NCBI GenBank assembly: GCA_023374045.1
Contig: CM041776.1
Location: 44,522,171 to 44,586,170, forward strand
Source of the DNA: Limonium bicolor
Lineage: Eukaryota > Streptophyta > Magnoliopsida > Caryophyllales > Plumbaginaceae
Direction: 5' to 3'
DNA: 64,000 nucleotides
How positions within the stretch are numbered: the stretch's first letter is position 1; the number at the start of each line of letters is the position of its first letter. Under the pieces are notes generated by a model that did no database searches, had not been told where the DNA came from, and saw only the letters and a program-made list of their open reading frames with translations. Below are positions 22,987 through 35,754 of the stretch, piece by piece. The position numbers were made by a program, and so were the translations under genes.

Positions 22987-23103
22987 AATAACAGTGTTCA
23001 TATAAATTGTTACGACTCTTGTTATACCATCAATACTCATGGAGCTTGTGAACACAATTAGGTTATGGACTCGGTACGGAAGGTGCACTAAGCATACTCA
23101 CAG

Positions 23104-26100
23104 AGGCACAGGCCGACGCTAGCGGTACTATCCTCACCGGCACCTTTCCGATCAATGGGATTGAGGCATCAGTTCTCTTCGACTCAGGGGCCTCGCATAC
23201 CTTTGTCTCTGCATCATTTGCGAGCAGGTTGGGGCTAGACGCTGATGAGCTACCCGACTTCACGGTTACGCTCCCGTCTAAGGAGAAGGTTCGTTGCACT
23301 CGTTACTACCGAGGAGCCACCATCAGAATTAAGGGGGAAGACTTCCCAGTCAGTTTCATTGAGTTCAGTAAGCTAGGATTTGATGTTATCTTCGGGATGA
23401 ACTGGTTGGAGCGGCACAAGGGACGTATCCTCTGCGCCGAGCATAGATTGCTGCTCAGGAGTCCGTCTGGGGTAACAATATCATACCGCCAGAGGCCCAG
23501 GAGCCTTCGACTAAGATCATCACCGCCATGGCAATGCATAGAGAATTAAGGAGAAAGGAAGAAGTATACCTCTGCTATGTACAGGACATAGAGAGAGACC
23601 CTGAGTTCGACCCCGACTTACCGGTAGTGTCGGAGTTCCCCGACTTATTTCCACGGGAACTGCCCGGCATGCCACCCACTCGGGAGGTAGAGTTCACCAT
23701 TGAGCTGCTACCTGGTACCGGACCGATAGCCAAAGCACCATACCGTATGGCTCCGGCAGAAATGACTGAGTTAAAAGAACAACTGAAAGATTTGTTGGAA
23801 AGGGATTCATTAGACCAAGTGTGTCACCATGGGGAGCGCCAGTCCTCTTCGTGAAGAAGAAGGATGGTAGTCTCCGCCTCTGCATCGACTACAGAGAGCT
23901 GAATGCAGTGACAGTGAAGAATAAGTACCCACTACCCCGCATTGACGATCTGTTCGATCAGTTGAAGGGAGCATCTGTGTTTTCCAAGATTGATCTCAGA
24001 TCGGGGTATCATCAGATAGCCATTAAGGAGGGAGATATTGAGAAGACGGCATTCCGGACACGATACGGCCACTATGAGTTTACAGTGATGCCGTTCGGTT
24101 TGTCGAACGCGCCAGCGAAGTTTATGGATCTGATGAACCGCTTGTTCCGGGAGCAGCTGGACAAGTCGGTGGTGGTTTTATTGATGATATTTGATATATT
24201 CAAAGTCTAAGGTTGAGCATGAGGAACATTTGAGGGGGTGTTGGAAATATTAAGGGAGAACCAGCTATATGCTAAGTTCTCCAAGTGTGAGTTTTGGCTT
24301 GACCAGGTCTCTTTCCTAGGTCATGTCATCTCAGATGCTGGGATCGCAGTGGATCCAGCAAAGATTGATGCCGTACGTACCTGGCCAAGGCCGAAGACTG
24401 TTACCGACATCGGAGCTTTCTCGGTCTGGCAGGTTACTACAGGAGGTTTGTTAGAGATTTCAGCAAGGTCGCGAAGCCGATGACCAGTCTGATGAAGAAA
24501 GATGCACCATTTCTATGGACAGTCGACTGTGAGAGATCATTTCAGCGCTTGAAGGACTCACTGACCACTGCACCGGTACTGACCATTCCAGACGGTACAG
24601 AGGGCTTTGAGGTTTATTGTGATGCATCCGGCAGAGGGCTGGGTTGCGTGCTCATGCAACATGGCAAGGTGGTGGCATATGCCTCACGCCAGTTGAAGAA
24701 ACATGAGGAGAACTACCCCACACATGATTTAGAGCTGGGAGCTGTAGTCTTCGCTTTGAAGATATGGCGCCACTACTTATACGGGGTTAGTGTCACGATC
24801 TACACCGATCACAAGAGTTTGAAATACATATTCACTCAGAAGGAGTTAAATCTTCGACAGAGGAGATGGTTAGAATTTCTGAAAGACTATGACATTGACC
24901 TCCAATACAAAGAAGGGAAGGCCAATGTTGTAGCAGATGCCCTGAGCCGTCGAGCACACTCACTCCATTCGCTAGTTTCTTTCTCCAGCTTGGTTGATGA
25001 GGTGCGAGAGGCTCAGAGGACAGATGAGTATATGAGAGAGGTCAGACAGAAGCTGACAGATGGTACCTTTGAGAGTCAGAAATACGACTTCAGACTTCAT
25101 GATGATGATCTGATCAGACTTAAGGGCCGATTATGCATACCACGAGGTAACACGGATCTGAAAGACCGTATACTTAGAGAATCACATTGTTCTTCAGTTT
25201 CCATCCATCCGGGAGCCTCTAAAATGTATAAAGACATGAAGAGATACTTCTGGTGGTCGGGGATGAAGACAGATGTTACCGAGTTCGTCTTGAGGTGTCT
25301 CACATGCCAGAAGGTGAAATTCGAGCACAGACGACCGGGCGGAATGGTACAGTCGATGCCAGTTCCGGAGTGGAAGTTCCATGATATCTCCATGGACTTC
25401 GTAGTTGGGCTTCCACCTGCTAGGGGAGGTCTCAACATGATATGGGTGGTGGTGGATCGCCTTACCAAAGTAGCCCGATTCATACCGATGAAGGATACTT
25501 GGAAGGTGACCAAATTAGCTGAGTTATTTGAGAAAGAAATCATGAGACATCACGGCATACCAAAGACCATAGTGTCAGATAGAGATACCAGATTCCTTTC
25601 GAGGTACTGGAGAGCTACCAGAGAAGCGTTGGGTACAGAACTCAAACTGAGTACCGCGTTCCATCCTCAGACAGATGGTCAGACTGAGCGTACTATTCAG
25701 ACACTCGAGGACATGCTGAGAGCATGTGCCTTAGACTTCCAGGGCAGTTGGATTGACAGATTGCATCTGATCGAGTTTTCATACAACAACAGCTATCACG
25801 CTTCGATCAAGATGGCACCTTTTCAAGCGTTGTACGGTAGACCATGTCGTACACCGCTCTGCTGGATGAGTCGAGTGAGACGGTCATTATAGGACCAGAG
25901 TACTTAGAACAAGTTAAGGCTGAAGTTCAGCAAATCAGGGAGAACATGAAAGCTGCTCAAGATAGGCAGCAGAAGTCGTATGCTGATGTTCGACGACGGG
26001 ACCTGGAGTTCGCAGTGGGCGACCAGGTATTTCTGCGAGTATCACCGATGAAGGGGTATTCAGGTTGGGCAGAAGGGCAAGTTAAGCCCGAAATTTGTTG

Positions 26101-26433
26101 GTCCTTATGAGATTACGGAGCGGGTGGGCCCGGTTGCTTACAGGTTGAATTTACCTGCTGAGCTGGGTAAAGTGCATGATGTTCATGTTTCACAGCTGAA
26201 GAAATACATGCACCACCCCTCCCATGTGTTAGAACCTGAGAGGTTGACTTTAGAACCAAATATGAGATCCGTGGAGACTCCTCAGAGAATCTTGGACAGT
26301 AAAGACTAGGGACACTCGCCACAAGTCAGTGCGACTGGTGAAGGTTCTCTGGTCTAACCAGGATGTCGAAGAGGCCACGTGGGAATTAGAGGATAAGATG
26401 AGGGCGAAGTACCCTTCTTTATTTACTGACTAG
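23104..26433 (+). pseudogene. pol: Element E pol: protease, reverse transcriptase, RNase H, integrase, chromodomain-like tail
   Basis: Protease motif VLFDSGASHTFVSASFASR, then FDVIFGMNWLERHKG. RT from [14 protein letters not shown] through [12 protein letters not shown] and [13 protein letters not shown]; the catalytic FIDD box is knocked out of frame by a short T-run near 24178. RNase [44 protein letters not shown]. Integrase: [17 protein letters not shown] with CLTCQK, then core D of MDFVVGLP, D of VSDRDTRF and E of [22 protein letters not shown] and EEATWELEDKMRAKYPSLF form the chromovirus C-terminus, stop 26431-26433. Frameshifts near 23500, 23798, 24178, 24410, 25866, 26055 and 26307; most are one-base. 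Confidence 0.92.
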
Positions 26434-26726
26434 ATCGTCTGTATAGGGTACGGGGCGTACCCCTTTTTAAGGGGGGTAGAGCTTCCTCGCTTTTGAGTTA
26501 GGAAACGATCATGTTTGTCGTTTGTTTGGTTGTTTAAGATGTGGATTTGTGTAAGTTGCTACACTTCGGTGTAAGTTTGAGTTATGTATGATACTTATGT
26601 ATTGTATTTGAGATTGACCTTTGAGTCTTGAGATGTATGAATGTGAATATAAGATGTGGTATTAAGATTAAGAGATGTGTACCGTGAATGGTTAAACACA
26701 TGTGTGAACTTTGAGGACAAAGTTCT

Positions 26727-26742
26727 TTTAAGGGGGGTAGAT
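26727..26742 (+). other. Polypurine tract of element E
   Basis: TTTTAAGGGGGGTAGAT directly precedes the 3' LTR start. The upstream GAGGACAAAGTTC word is the usual gypsy pre-PPT motif. Confidence 0.9.
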
Positions 26743-29700
26743 TGAAATACCCCAAACTTAGATATGGTGTTTAAATGATAAACTAAGATAGAAGGCTAAA
26801 TAATGCCTTAGAAACATTAAGAAACATTTCTAATCAAAGAAAATATAAGGAAACACCAAAAAGAGCAGTTTAAGCAAAACGTGCTCTAAGCTTGGAGAGA
26901 CATGGGAGAGTACCCAAATATTGTTCTAAGACCTTAGTAATATCCTAATGGTCATTTTAAGTCAATTACCAAAGAAAACCAAGCTTGAAAACAAGTTAAA
27001 ACACAAAATGTGCTTTAAGGAGTCTTAAAGCACGTTTTTGAAAAATTGTCTTGTAAATGAGTTTTGAATGGCTAAATGTCCATCATTACTCTTTAATTAA
27101 TATGTGTACTATATAGTATCACATTTGGAGGTCTATATCAATGGGAAATCAAAAATTTCACAACAATGTGCCTTGTTTTTGATGAATAGTGAATTTATTA
27201 AGCTAGTTTATAACATAAGTCTATATAAGTGAGACATTTGGTCAACAAAGACTAAACTACCCTCATTCACTAAAGGGGGCCGGTTTCTTAAGGTGACTCA
27301 CCACACTTATCTAAGAAGTAAGAGCAAATAAGTATAATAAAACACTATTCACCTTTTAATAAATATCACTTTTTAGTTCTCTCTCCTCACTTCTTCATTC
27401 TTCCTTGTTCCCACGATTTCTTGCTCTCTTTCTCTTCTCCATTCACGTAGAGCTCACCTCCATGAAAGCTCCACCTTCTCTTGCACACATCTTGCTCATT
27501 TAGCTCCAAATCCAAAACAAAATACATATTCTTCTTAGTTAGCTCAAGCTCCTCCTTTCTATCTTTTCAAAACTTCAAGAGCTTCATTTTGGTGCCAAGT
27601 CAAACCACCATTAGAGGAGGAAATTCAAGTTTGGAGACTCCATTGGCATCTCCATTCTCTTAAGGTAAAGAAAGTGTAAGAAAATCTAGGTTTCCACCAT
27701 TTTCTTCACTTGACCGAAAAATATACTCATGGGACTCCATGTTTATGCCTTGTTCTAGCTTGTTTCTACTCTTCAAAGGAGAGAGGAGGTCCTTCTTGCT
27801 TCACATCCAAGTTGTCTTGAGAAACCAAGGTAAAACAATCACATTAATACCTTAAAACATATTTTTAAACCTAGGGTTTGTTCCTTAGGGTTAATGTGTT
27901 ATCTAGTACTCATTGGAGTCATTGGATATTGGTTAGAACATTGGCAAGGAGAATCACATTGGTGACCGAGATTGAACAAAGAAAACCTAAGGAGAAAAGC
28001 TTTTAAGCTTGTGAGAAAACAAGGTAAATTACTTACCTTAAGGTGTTTGTTGTTTAAGGGAATGAGATGTGGGTATATGATGAGTTTAGTGTAGAGTTTA
28101 TATTGGGAAGGTGCTATAAAACCTAGGAGAAACAATGACTATTCTTGTGAACTTGTGACTAAGGAGCAAATGAGAAAAGAGATAGTTTAAGAATATAAGG
28201 TGAAGTACAAGAAGCATTTTATTTCAATGGGAGCCTTGTTGAGTGTATTCGCAGGTTGAAGGCATATATGTGGAAATTCAGTGGTTAAGATTATTGTCAT
28301 TTAAGGGCCTAAGTGCCAAGCATTTTAAGTTTAAGCATATATGATGATGTGGTGAAGTTTTGGTGTAAATTGGGTGTTAAGTGTTGTGATGAGAATTGTG
28401 TGTATTGGTTGTTTGATGGAGAAAAACCATGTGTTAGGAAGTACTATATACTAGAGAACCCATGGCAAAATTTAAAGGAGAGTTTAAGTGTTTAAGATAT
28501 CCTAAGGGAATTTAATGACTAAGAAGTACTAGGTGTTCTATGGGTTGTCTTGATGAAAAAGGGTGAAGTTAAGGTGTTTTAATGACTTATGACTTAGGTA
28601 TCACCATGGAAGATTTAGGAATCAAGAGAATGTATTCGTGTTTAGGACTTAGGCAAATGTTGATGCACAACTAGGAAGGAAATAATGTGATGATGATGGA
28701 AGTTTAGACTTGTTAAGGAACTAAGTAATGTTTAAAAGAGTTTAGATAGAGAGATGCTTGGGAGATGATGTTATAGTGGTGAAGAAAACATTTGGCATAG
28801 TGGTTACACTAGGTATGAACCACCACCTAGAAACCTAGAGGAAAACATTACAAGTGTTAGCATTATTACAAGGAAAATGCATAATGACTAAGGTGGATCT
28901 TGGTGGATGATTTAAGGTATTTTAAGGAGGGCTTAAGGTGTATTTGAGGTGCCCAAATGAGGTTATAACATATTAGATATGAGGAGAAGTTTGGAGTTGA
29001 AAAGGAATTTAGAAACAAGTTTTTGGAGCCGACCGGCCTTAGGACCGGACTTGCAAGGTCGGTCGGGCTCTGTTACACTACCGGAAATGTTTCTGGAATC
29101 GACCGGACTTGGGGACCGGACTTACAAGTCCGGTCGGGCTTGTTTTGTGAGAGGGAAAATGTTTCTGGAATGGACCGGACATGGGACCGGACTTGTCAAG
29201 TCCGGTCGGCATGAATTTAGTACGGATTATAAGTCTCTGGAATCGACCGGACATAGGACCGGACATGTAAGTCCGGTCGGAGTGAATTTTCCAACGGTAA
29301 AAGGTACTGGAATGGACCGGACTTGGCAAGTCCGGTCGGTAAGTCCGGTCGAGCCTAAAAAAAAAAAAAAAAAGAAATTTCAATTTCTAAAAATGGTAAT
29401 GGGTAATGAGGTATGCCCTTGGTAGGGTAGTAATGATTGGGACCCTAAGAACTTGAGGAATTAAGTTAAGATTAAGTATAAGTTTTAATGTTCAAAGTTA
29501 AGTTTGTAAGATTAAGTGATAAAGACTTGAGAGGTTATTGAATGGAAGTCCTTAGGGACTAAGTGAGTTAGTAAGGTGCAAATAACTAATAACCTAAAAA
29601 TGAATGAATGTTTTAGGTTTGTGATTGGGACCCCGAAGAAGGTTAAACAAACAACGATCGACGGTGAACGGTACAATCCTTCTTGTGACCTGCTTGCTAA

Positions 29701-30822
29701 CGAGGTGTCCCTCGGCTTGTGTGCTATCTGTTTATTTGCTATGACTAAAACAAGATAAAGCATGCAACCGGTTATATTGTTCTCGTTGTGATTGTGTTAT
29801 ATTTACACTAACCCGCGAGATTGAGATTGTTACTAACCAAGTTTAGTACTTACTGAGTTAAGAATAAGAGTTAAGTTGATGGTTGTTGGTTAATGCCCGT
29901 TAAGGCTTAGCTAGCACATGGTGTTTAAGATGTCTACTAACTGGAACTTGAGTGAGGAAACCCGGGACCGATCTCCGGTCATGCATGCTAAGTGAAAGGG
30001 GGACGGTATCTGAATCAGATCCGCCCTCCGCTTAAGGACTTGTCTTCGGACTTGTAGCCTAGGGCCGGTTGCCGGCTCAGCTACGCTGGACTCCCGTCCA
30101 GAGTAGGTGGCATTAAGATGGTGCGGTGGGATCACCTAAATCCCAGGTTCGAATTAAGCTACAACCAATCCCTTCCAGGAAAGGTTTGTATACTGAGATT
30201 AAGATTAAGATTGAGATTAAGATTAAGGTAAGGTAAGGAACTGAGATTAAGGAAATGAGGACTAAGGAGGGGGTTACTAACCCACTTGTTAAGGGAACGC
30301 TTGAGTCGTTCATTGCTTGTGAACTATATATGTTCATCTGTGGTTATTGTTATTGCACTTCATATTATGTTTGTGTATGTAATCAATTTCCATGCTATCG
30401 ACAATTAGTCGTCGTAGCCCCGTTAGCTTGGGGGCCATGAGAGGGTGTACCAGCATTCGTGCTGACCCCCTCGGGGGCTATTTTTACACTTGCAGGTAAG
30501 AGGCCCATGAGGACGCACTACGAGAGTAGGAGCGGTTAGACTTAGGTGGGGACATTTATTTTGGATTCGGGTTGCGCCTGTGCACCCGACTGTTTATATT
30601 AAACTGTTGTAAGTTTAAGATTACGTTTGAGATACTAGTACTCGGTCGGTTGTGGGATTGTGGATGGATGTTTTGAGTTGGATAAGTATTGTAAATGTTA
30701 ATCCGGTATATTCTAACGATCAGACCGTGGCAAGGTCCAGGTGTTGTTTATTTCCGCTGCGACGCATTCGATTAAGTGTTAAGATTTCGATAACCACAAT
30801 AGGCTTTGGATGGGGTGTTACA
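26743..30822 (+). mobile_element. Element E 3' LTR
   Basis: Collinear with 16298-20408 and differing mainly by one- and two-base indels. TATA box CTATATAAGT at 27221-27230. The hairpin array is repeated at 29029-29356. Confidence 0.95.
29029..29356. repeat. Tandem hairpin array in E 3' LTR
   Basis: Same units as at 18609-18934. Here one unit reads ATCGACCGGACATAGG and is more complete than the copy in the 5' LTR (about 18830). Confidence 0.9.
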
Positions 30823-30827
30823 ATATA

Positions 30828-32506
30828 ATCTCAACAAAATCCACATATTTCACCATAAATAAATTATGATATCATCCTCATTGAATAAATAATTCAATTT
30901 TCACAAAATCATTTCGTTAACGATTTCACAACAATATCAGTTGATCTCATAAATAAACTCATAACAATTTTCCATCAATCTCTTTTAGAAAATATATTTA
31001 AATAACCACTGATATCCATTACAAAATAAATCACTCACACAAGAAAATGAAATTATCACTAACACTTAACACTTCAATCTCAAACAATGATCACACACAA
31101 AATTCACATCCACGTGAAAATTCATTATTATAAATATAATAAAAATTAGTGAACGTAGTAACTTACCTCATATTTAGCAACGATTCGCAACAACCAAGCA
31201 CGAAATCTATTAATGTTGTCTTTCACAAATTTGGAGCTCTGCTACCTACGCGTCGCGGATTACGTAGGAAGAAAACTGACTTATCTCTCAATCTCTACTT
31301 TACCCATTGGGTGTGAGTTGACATGCTGGATCTTCTTCTAACTATTTTTTTTATTTTTGTTATGCATGTGTAGAGAAAGGTAATGAGGCGTATATTATGT
31401 TTTTTTTTTTCTGTTTGTGCCTATGTAAGTGATGGGAAGGTAGGGATAAATGATGTATATATATTTGGTTTTATTGTGTCTGTAAACCGAGAGAAAATAA
31501 AAAGGAAGGAAGAAGCAACATCTTGTTGTGTGAATCATAAAAGGATGTAAGAGAGAGAGCTGGCCGAAGGAAGATGAGAAAGATAGAAACTAAATTGGAT
31601 GATTAAGTGAGTAGGACGGCAACCCTTATATAGCCGATCAGGGAATCTAAAAAGTGAGGGAATGAACCGGAAGGAAACCCAAGAGAAAAAGAATACCAAC
31701 CAATGATCACTAAAGTGAATTAAATTGCTTAGTTAAATTAAAGAAAACAAAGGGTTGGGAAATGAAAGGTAAAATTCATTCATTAGTAAAGTAGGAAATA
31801 TGAATAGTTAGAACTAGTTCATTAATAAAATCAGAGAAACTCAAAGGATGAAACCGATGGATTAAAACTAACTTATTTAGTATAGTTCAATTGAAGTAGT
31901 ATTTAAATCGTAACATTATAATTATTATAACTCCATTATAAACAAATAAATATGCTAAATAATTAGATATACACAAGGATCATTGTTATGACATTAAAAA
32001 TCACAACCGATTTACTTTAAAAATGTTATTCTATTAACACGAATTATCTTTATTATATAGTACGCTCGTAAATTATAGTATAATCCTCATAAACTACTTA
32101 TTATACTTGCAACCAATATTCTACTAAATTATATAATAGATGTATTTTGAATAAACAGTATTATTTGAATCATAGCATCATTATTATAACCCCATTTTTT
32201 TAAAACTAAAATTACCAAGTTAACTAGAGATATATGAGGATCATTAATAAAATAACAATTGGCCTAATTAAAACACGTTATTTGTTAGAATGAATTCTCT
32301 TTAGTAAATAATAAACGTGTAACCTTCATTATATATATACTCATAAAATACTACTATACTTGCAGACAACAACACGTAACCTATTTAGTATACTTGCAAA
32401 CTATAATACTCGTAATATAGGCTGATAAAATATAATGTACCCGTAAACTACATAATATACTTGTAAACTAGAAAATAAATGTATTTTAAAATTTAAGGGT
32501 ATTTCA
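30828..32506 (-). mobile_element. Element B 3' LTR, proximal part (right of E)
   Basis: Continues the LTR interrupted at 16297, matching 34076-35749. Ends GGGTATTTCA on the plus strand, i.e. starts TGAAATACCC on the minus strand. Very A/T-rich toward this end. Confidence 0.93.
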
Positions 32507-33210
32507 TTATTCCCCCCTTAAAATAAAGCTTCGTCCCCGAAGCTCGATCTCACTCCACTAACCAATGGTCCCACTAAGAAATTAATCAATTGTAGCTACT
32601 TTACACTAAGGTTTACATCAATCTCTAACCATAAAATTGGTTATTGCAGTCTACCTCCCTTAAAAGAATTTTACGTCCTCGTAATTAACCTTAGAATTAA
32701 CTTTTACCTGACTCAAAGATGAGGAATAATTCGATAAGGTTCTCCACTGCAAGAATCTCGCCTAAGTTCACAACCACAAGACTATAATTCAAATAAAATT
32801 CCTATCATTGTCAATAAAATACACTTCACTATGGAGTTTCAATCATATAACATTCTTCTATAATTTTCATAAAAGGAATTATTGTAAATCACAAAATTCA
32901 TAACATATCACTTGAGCATCATAGGTTATCAACATTTTCATAATATCATCAACTTTGACTCATATCTAAAATCTACACTTATGCCTTTGTGTCAACATAT
33001 ACCGCAATCAATATTTCAACATATCAAGCATAAAAAAAAACATTCAATCATAATCACACAAAATATCTCAAAATGCAATAAAAACAAAGAAAGCATTAGA
33101 AACTAATTCCCCCCAAAGACGGCTTGTCCAAATTTTAATCCTAAAATAATTATTCAATTTTTATATCTTTCTTAACCTATTTTCTAGCCAGTTTTGTTCT
33201 GATACCACTT
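32507..33210 (-). mobile_element. Element B interior (about 700 bp, non-coding)
   Basis: Begins (minus strand) with the PBS and ends with the PPT TAAGGGGGGAATAA. Near the PPT it keeps the GCTTCGGGGACGAAGC motif also present in G. No gag or pol motif was found on either strand. Confidence 0.85.
33196..33207 (-). other. Primer-binding site of element B
   Basis: Minus-strand TGGTATCAGAAC, three bases after the 5' LTR. It differs from the other elements in the last bases (GAAC instead of GAGC), giving slightly weaker tRNA-iMet pairing. Confidence 0.88.
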
Positions 33211-35749
33211 TGTAACACCCCGGATTTTCTAACATTTTATTATGTCAATTATTCAAAAAAATAATAATAATTTAATATAGCAGCGGAATCAAATGCTAAT
33301 CCGGGGCATTATTGCCACACTCGCAATTCAACGAGTGCTAAGGCCTAGAAACTTAACTAAATAACTAAATCATTTTTTTATTAGAAAGTTCAGCGTTCAT
33401 AATAACAATTACTTACAACTGTAGAAGTCTGAAAGCCTAAAGTAAAATTCAATTACAAATAACCAGTCTATGTGGAGTCGTCTTCCCAAACCCCAAGCAC
33501 GTCAACACCTGTGGCAGAAATCCAAACAAGCACAGAAAGAGCCACGATAAAGTCAGAAAAACTGAGTAGCTACCACTTCACCACGTAAAAATCATTTTCT
33601 CTTTAGAAATCATTTTTAACAATATAACCACACAACATACAACACATTTCAACAATATTAACACACAACAAAAATTATCATAACTATAAAATACTTCACA
33701 TTGGATCTCTTTAGTAACTCAAAATATATTAGTCAGATTATTTTAATTATCTTCCTTGTCCCAACACGCAGCCAGGACAAACAACTTTACTCTCTCTTTG
33801 GGTACAACACGCAGCTGTAACCCGGACCCCAACACGCAGCCGGGAATCCAACCAAGCCACTAAATCCTTAAGTGTGCACACCCCCAATAGTTCAAAGGAC
33901 TAAGGAGTAGATCTAGGGCTAACTGTGTCCTAGTGCGGCCCACAGTATCTCAAACTTATGCGTCCTAATGCGGCCCGCATTTATCATCTCATTCATGTGT
34001 CCTAATGCGGCCCACATGCACCATGGTTTTCTCCTCTTAAAAATTATTTTATTCGTTATATTCTTTACCATATAATCTCAACAAAATCCACATTTTCACC
34101 ATAAATAAATTATGATATCATCCTCATTGAATAAATAATTCAATTTTCACAAAATCATTTCGCTAACGATTTCACAACAATATCAGTTGATCTCATAAAT
34201 AAACTCATAAAATTTTCCATCAATCTCTTTTAGAAAATATATTTAAATAACCACTGATATCCATTACAAAATAAATCACTCACACAAGAAAATGAAATTA
34301 TCACTAACACTTAACACTTCAATCTCAAACAATGATCACACACAAAATTCACATCCACGTGAAAATTCATTATTATAAATATAATAAAAATTAGTGAATA
34401 GTAACTTACCTCATATTTAGCAACGATTCGCAACAACCAAGCACGAAATCTATTAATGTTGTCTTTCACAAATTTGGAGCTCTGCAACCTACGCGTCGCG
34501 GATTACGTAGGAAGAAAACTGGCTTATCTCTCAATCTCTACTTTACCCATTGGGTGTGAGTTGACATGCTGGATCTTCTTCTAACTATTTTTTTTTTTGT
34601 TATGCATGTTTAGAGAAAGGTAATGAGGCGTATATTATGTTTTTTTTTTTCTGTTTGTGCCTATGTAAGTGATGGGAAGGTAGGGATAATGATGTATATA
34701 TATTTGGTTTTATTGTGTCTGTAAACCGAGAGAAAATAAAAAGGAAGGAAGAAGCACATCTTGTTGTGTGAATCATAAAAGGATGTAAGAGAGAGAGCTG
34801 GCCGAAGGAAGATGAGAAAGATAGAACTAAATTGGATGATTAAGATGAGTAGGACGACAACCCTTATATAGCCGATCAGGGAATCTAAAAAGTGGGAATG
34901 CGAACCGGAAGGAAACCCAAGAGAAAAAGAATACCAACCAATGATCACTAAAGTGAATTAAATTGCTTAGTTAAATTAAAGAAAACAAAGGGTTGGGAAA
35001 TATGAAAGGTAAAATTCATTCATTAGTAAAGTAGGAAATATGAATAGTTAGAACTAGTTCATTAATAAAATCAGAGAAACTCAAAGGATGAAACCGATGG
35101 ATTAAAACTAACTTATTTAGTATAGTTCAATTGAAGTAGTATTTAAATCGTAACATTATAATTATTATAACTCCATTATAAACAAATAAATATGCTAAAT
35201 AATTAGATATACACAAGGATCATTGTTATGACATTAAAAATCACAACCGATTTACTTTTAAAAATGTTATTCTATTAACACGAATTATCTTTATTATATA
35301 GTACGCTCGTAAATTATAGTATAATCCTCATAAACTACTTATTATACTTGCGAACCAATATTCTACTAAATTATATAATAGATGTTATTTTGAATAAACA
35401 GTATTATTTGAATCATAGCATCATTATTATAACCCCATTTTTTTAAAACTAAAAATACCAAGTTAACTAGAGATATACGAGGATCATTAATAAAATAACA
35501 ATTGGCCTAATTAAAAACACGTTATTTGTTAGAATGAATTCTCTTTAGTAAAAATAAACGTGTAACCTTCATTATATATACTCATAAAATACTACTATAC
35601 TTGTAGACAACAACACGTAACCTATTTAGTATACTTGCAAACATAAATATACTCGTAATATAGGCTGATAAATATATAATGTACCCGTAAACTACATAAT
35701 ATACTTGTAAACTAGAAAATAAATGTATTTTAAATTTAAGGGTATTTCA
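33211..35749 (-). mobile_element. Element B 5' LTR (2.5 kb, uninterrupted)
   Basis: Complete copy running TGTAACACCCCGG to GGGTATTTCA on the plus strand. It preserves the empty insertion site of element E at about 34071-34082. Confidence 0.93.
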
Positions 35750-35754
35750 CCACT

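Larger units (their letters stand above)
22039..23103 (+). other. Long intron-like segment containing the AlkB exon (two alternative acceptors)
   Basis: The donor CCAG|GTACC at 22038/22039 can pair with two acceptors. CTTTAG|GAAG at 22171/22172 (133-nt intron) fuses gag SSRP in frame to GRFNICYPI, the start of the ancestral AlkB frame. CTCACAG|AGGC at 23103/23104 (1065-nt intron) makes an E codon and runs in frame into AQADASGT and protease. Both predictions hold in element A (13534, 13665, 14597). Splicing is predicted from sequence only. Confidence 0.65.
16298..30822 (+). mobile_element. Element E: most complete chromovirus with AlkB gene, nested in B
   Basis: LTRs 16298-20408 (4111 bp) and 26743-30822 (4080 bp), PBS 20414-20426, gag with three candidate introns, AlkB ORF, pol with PR-RT-RH-INT-chromodomain-like tail, and PPT AAGGGGGGTAG before 26743. 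TSD ATATA at 16293-16297 and 30823-30827. The intact target CCATATAATCTC is preserved at about 34071-34082 in the other LTR of B. It is the innermost insertion and therefore the latest event of this stack. Single-base indels break the gag and pol frames, many in homopolymers. Confidence 0.95.
15430..35749 (-). mobile_element. Element B: non-coding (LARD-like) LTR retrotransposon, nested in A pol
   Basis: On the minus strand: 5' LTR 35749-33211, PBS TGGTATCAGAAC (33196-33207), about 700-bp interior with no coding frame, PPT at 32507-32520, then a 3' LTR 32506-15430 interrupted by element E. LTR ends are TGAAATACCC and CCGGGGTGTTACA. TSD CCACT at 15425-15429 and 35750-35754. Its removal rejoins the RT frame of A exactly as seen uninterrupted in E (around 23920-23945). 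With no genes of its own it would have to be mobilised in trans. Confidence 0.93.
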
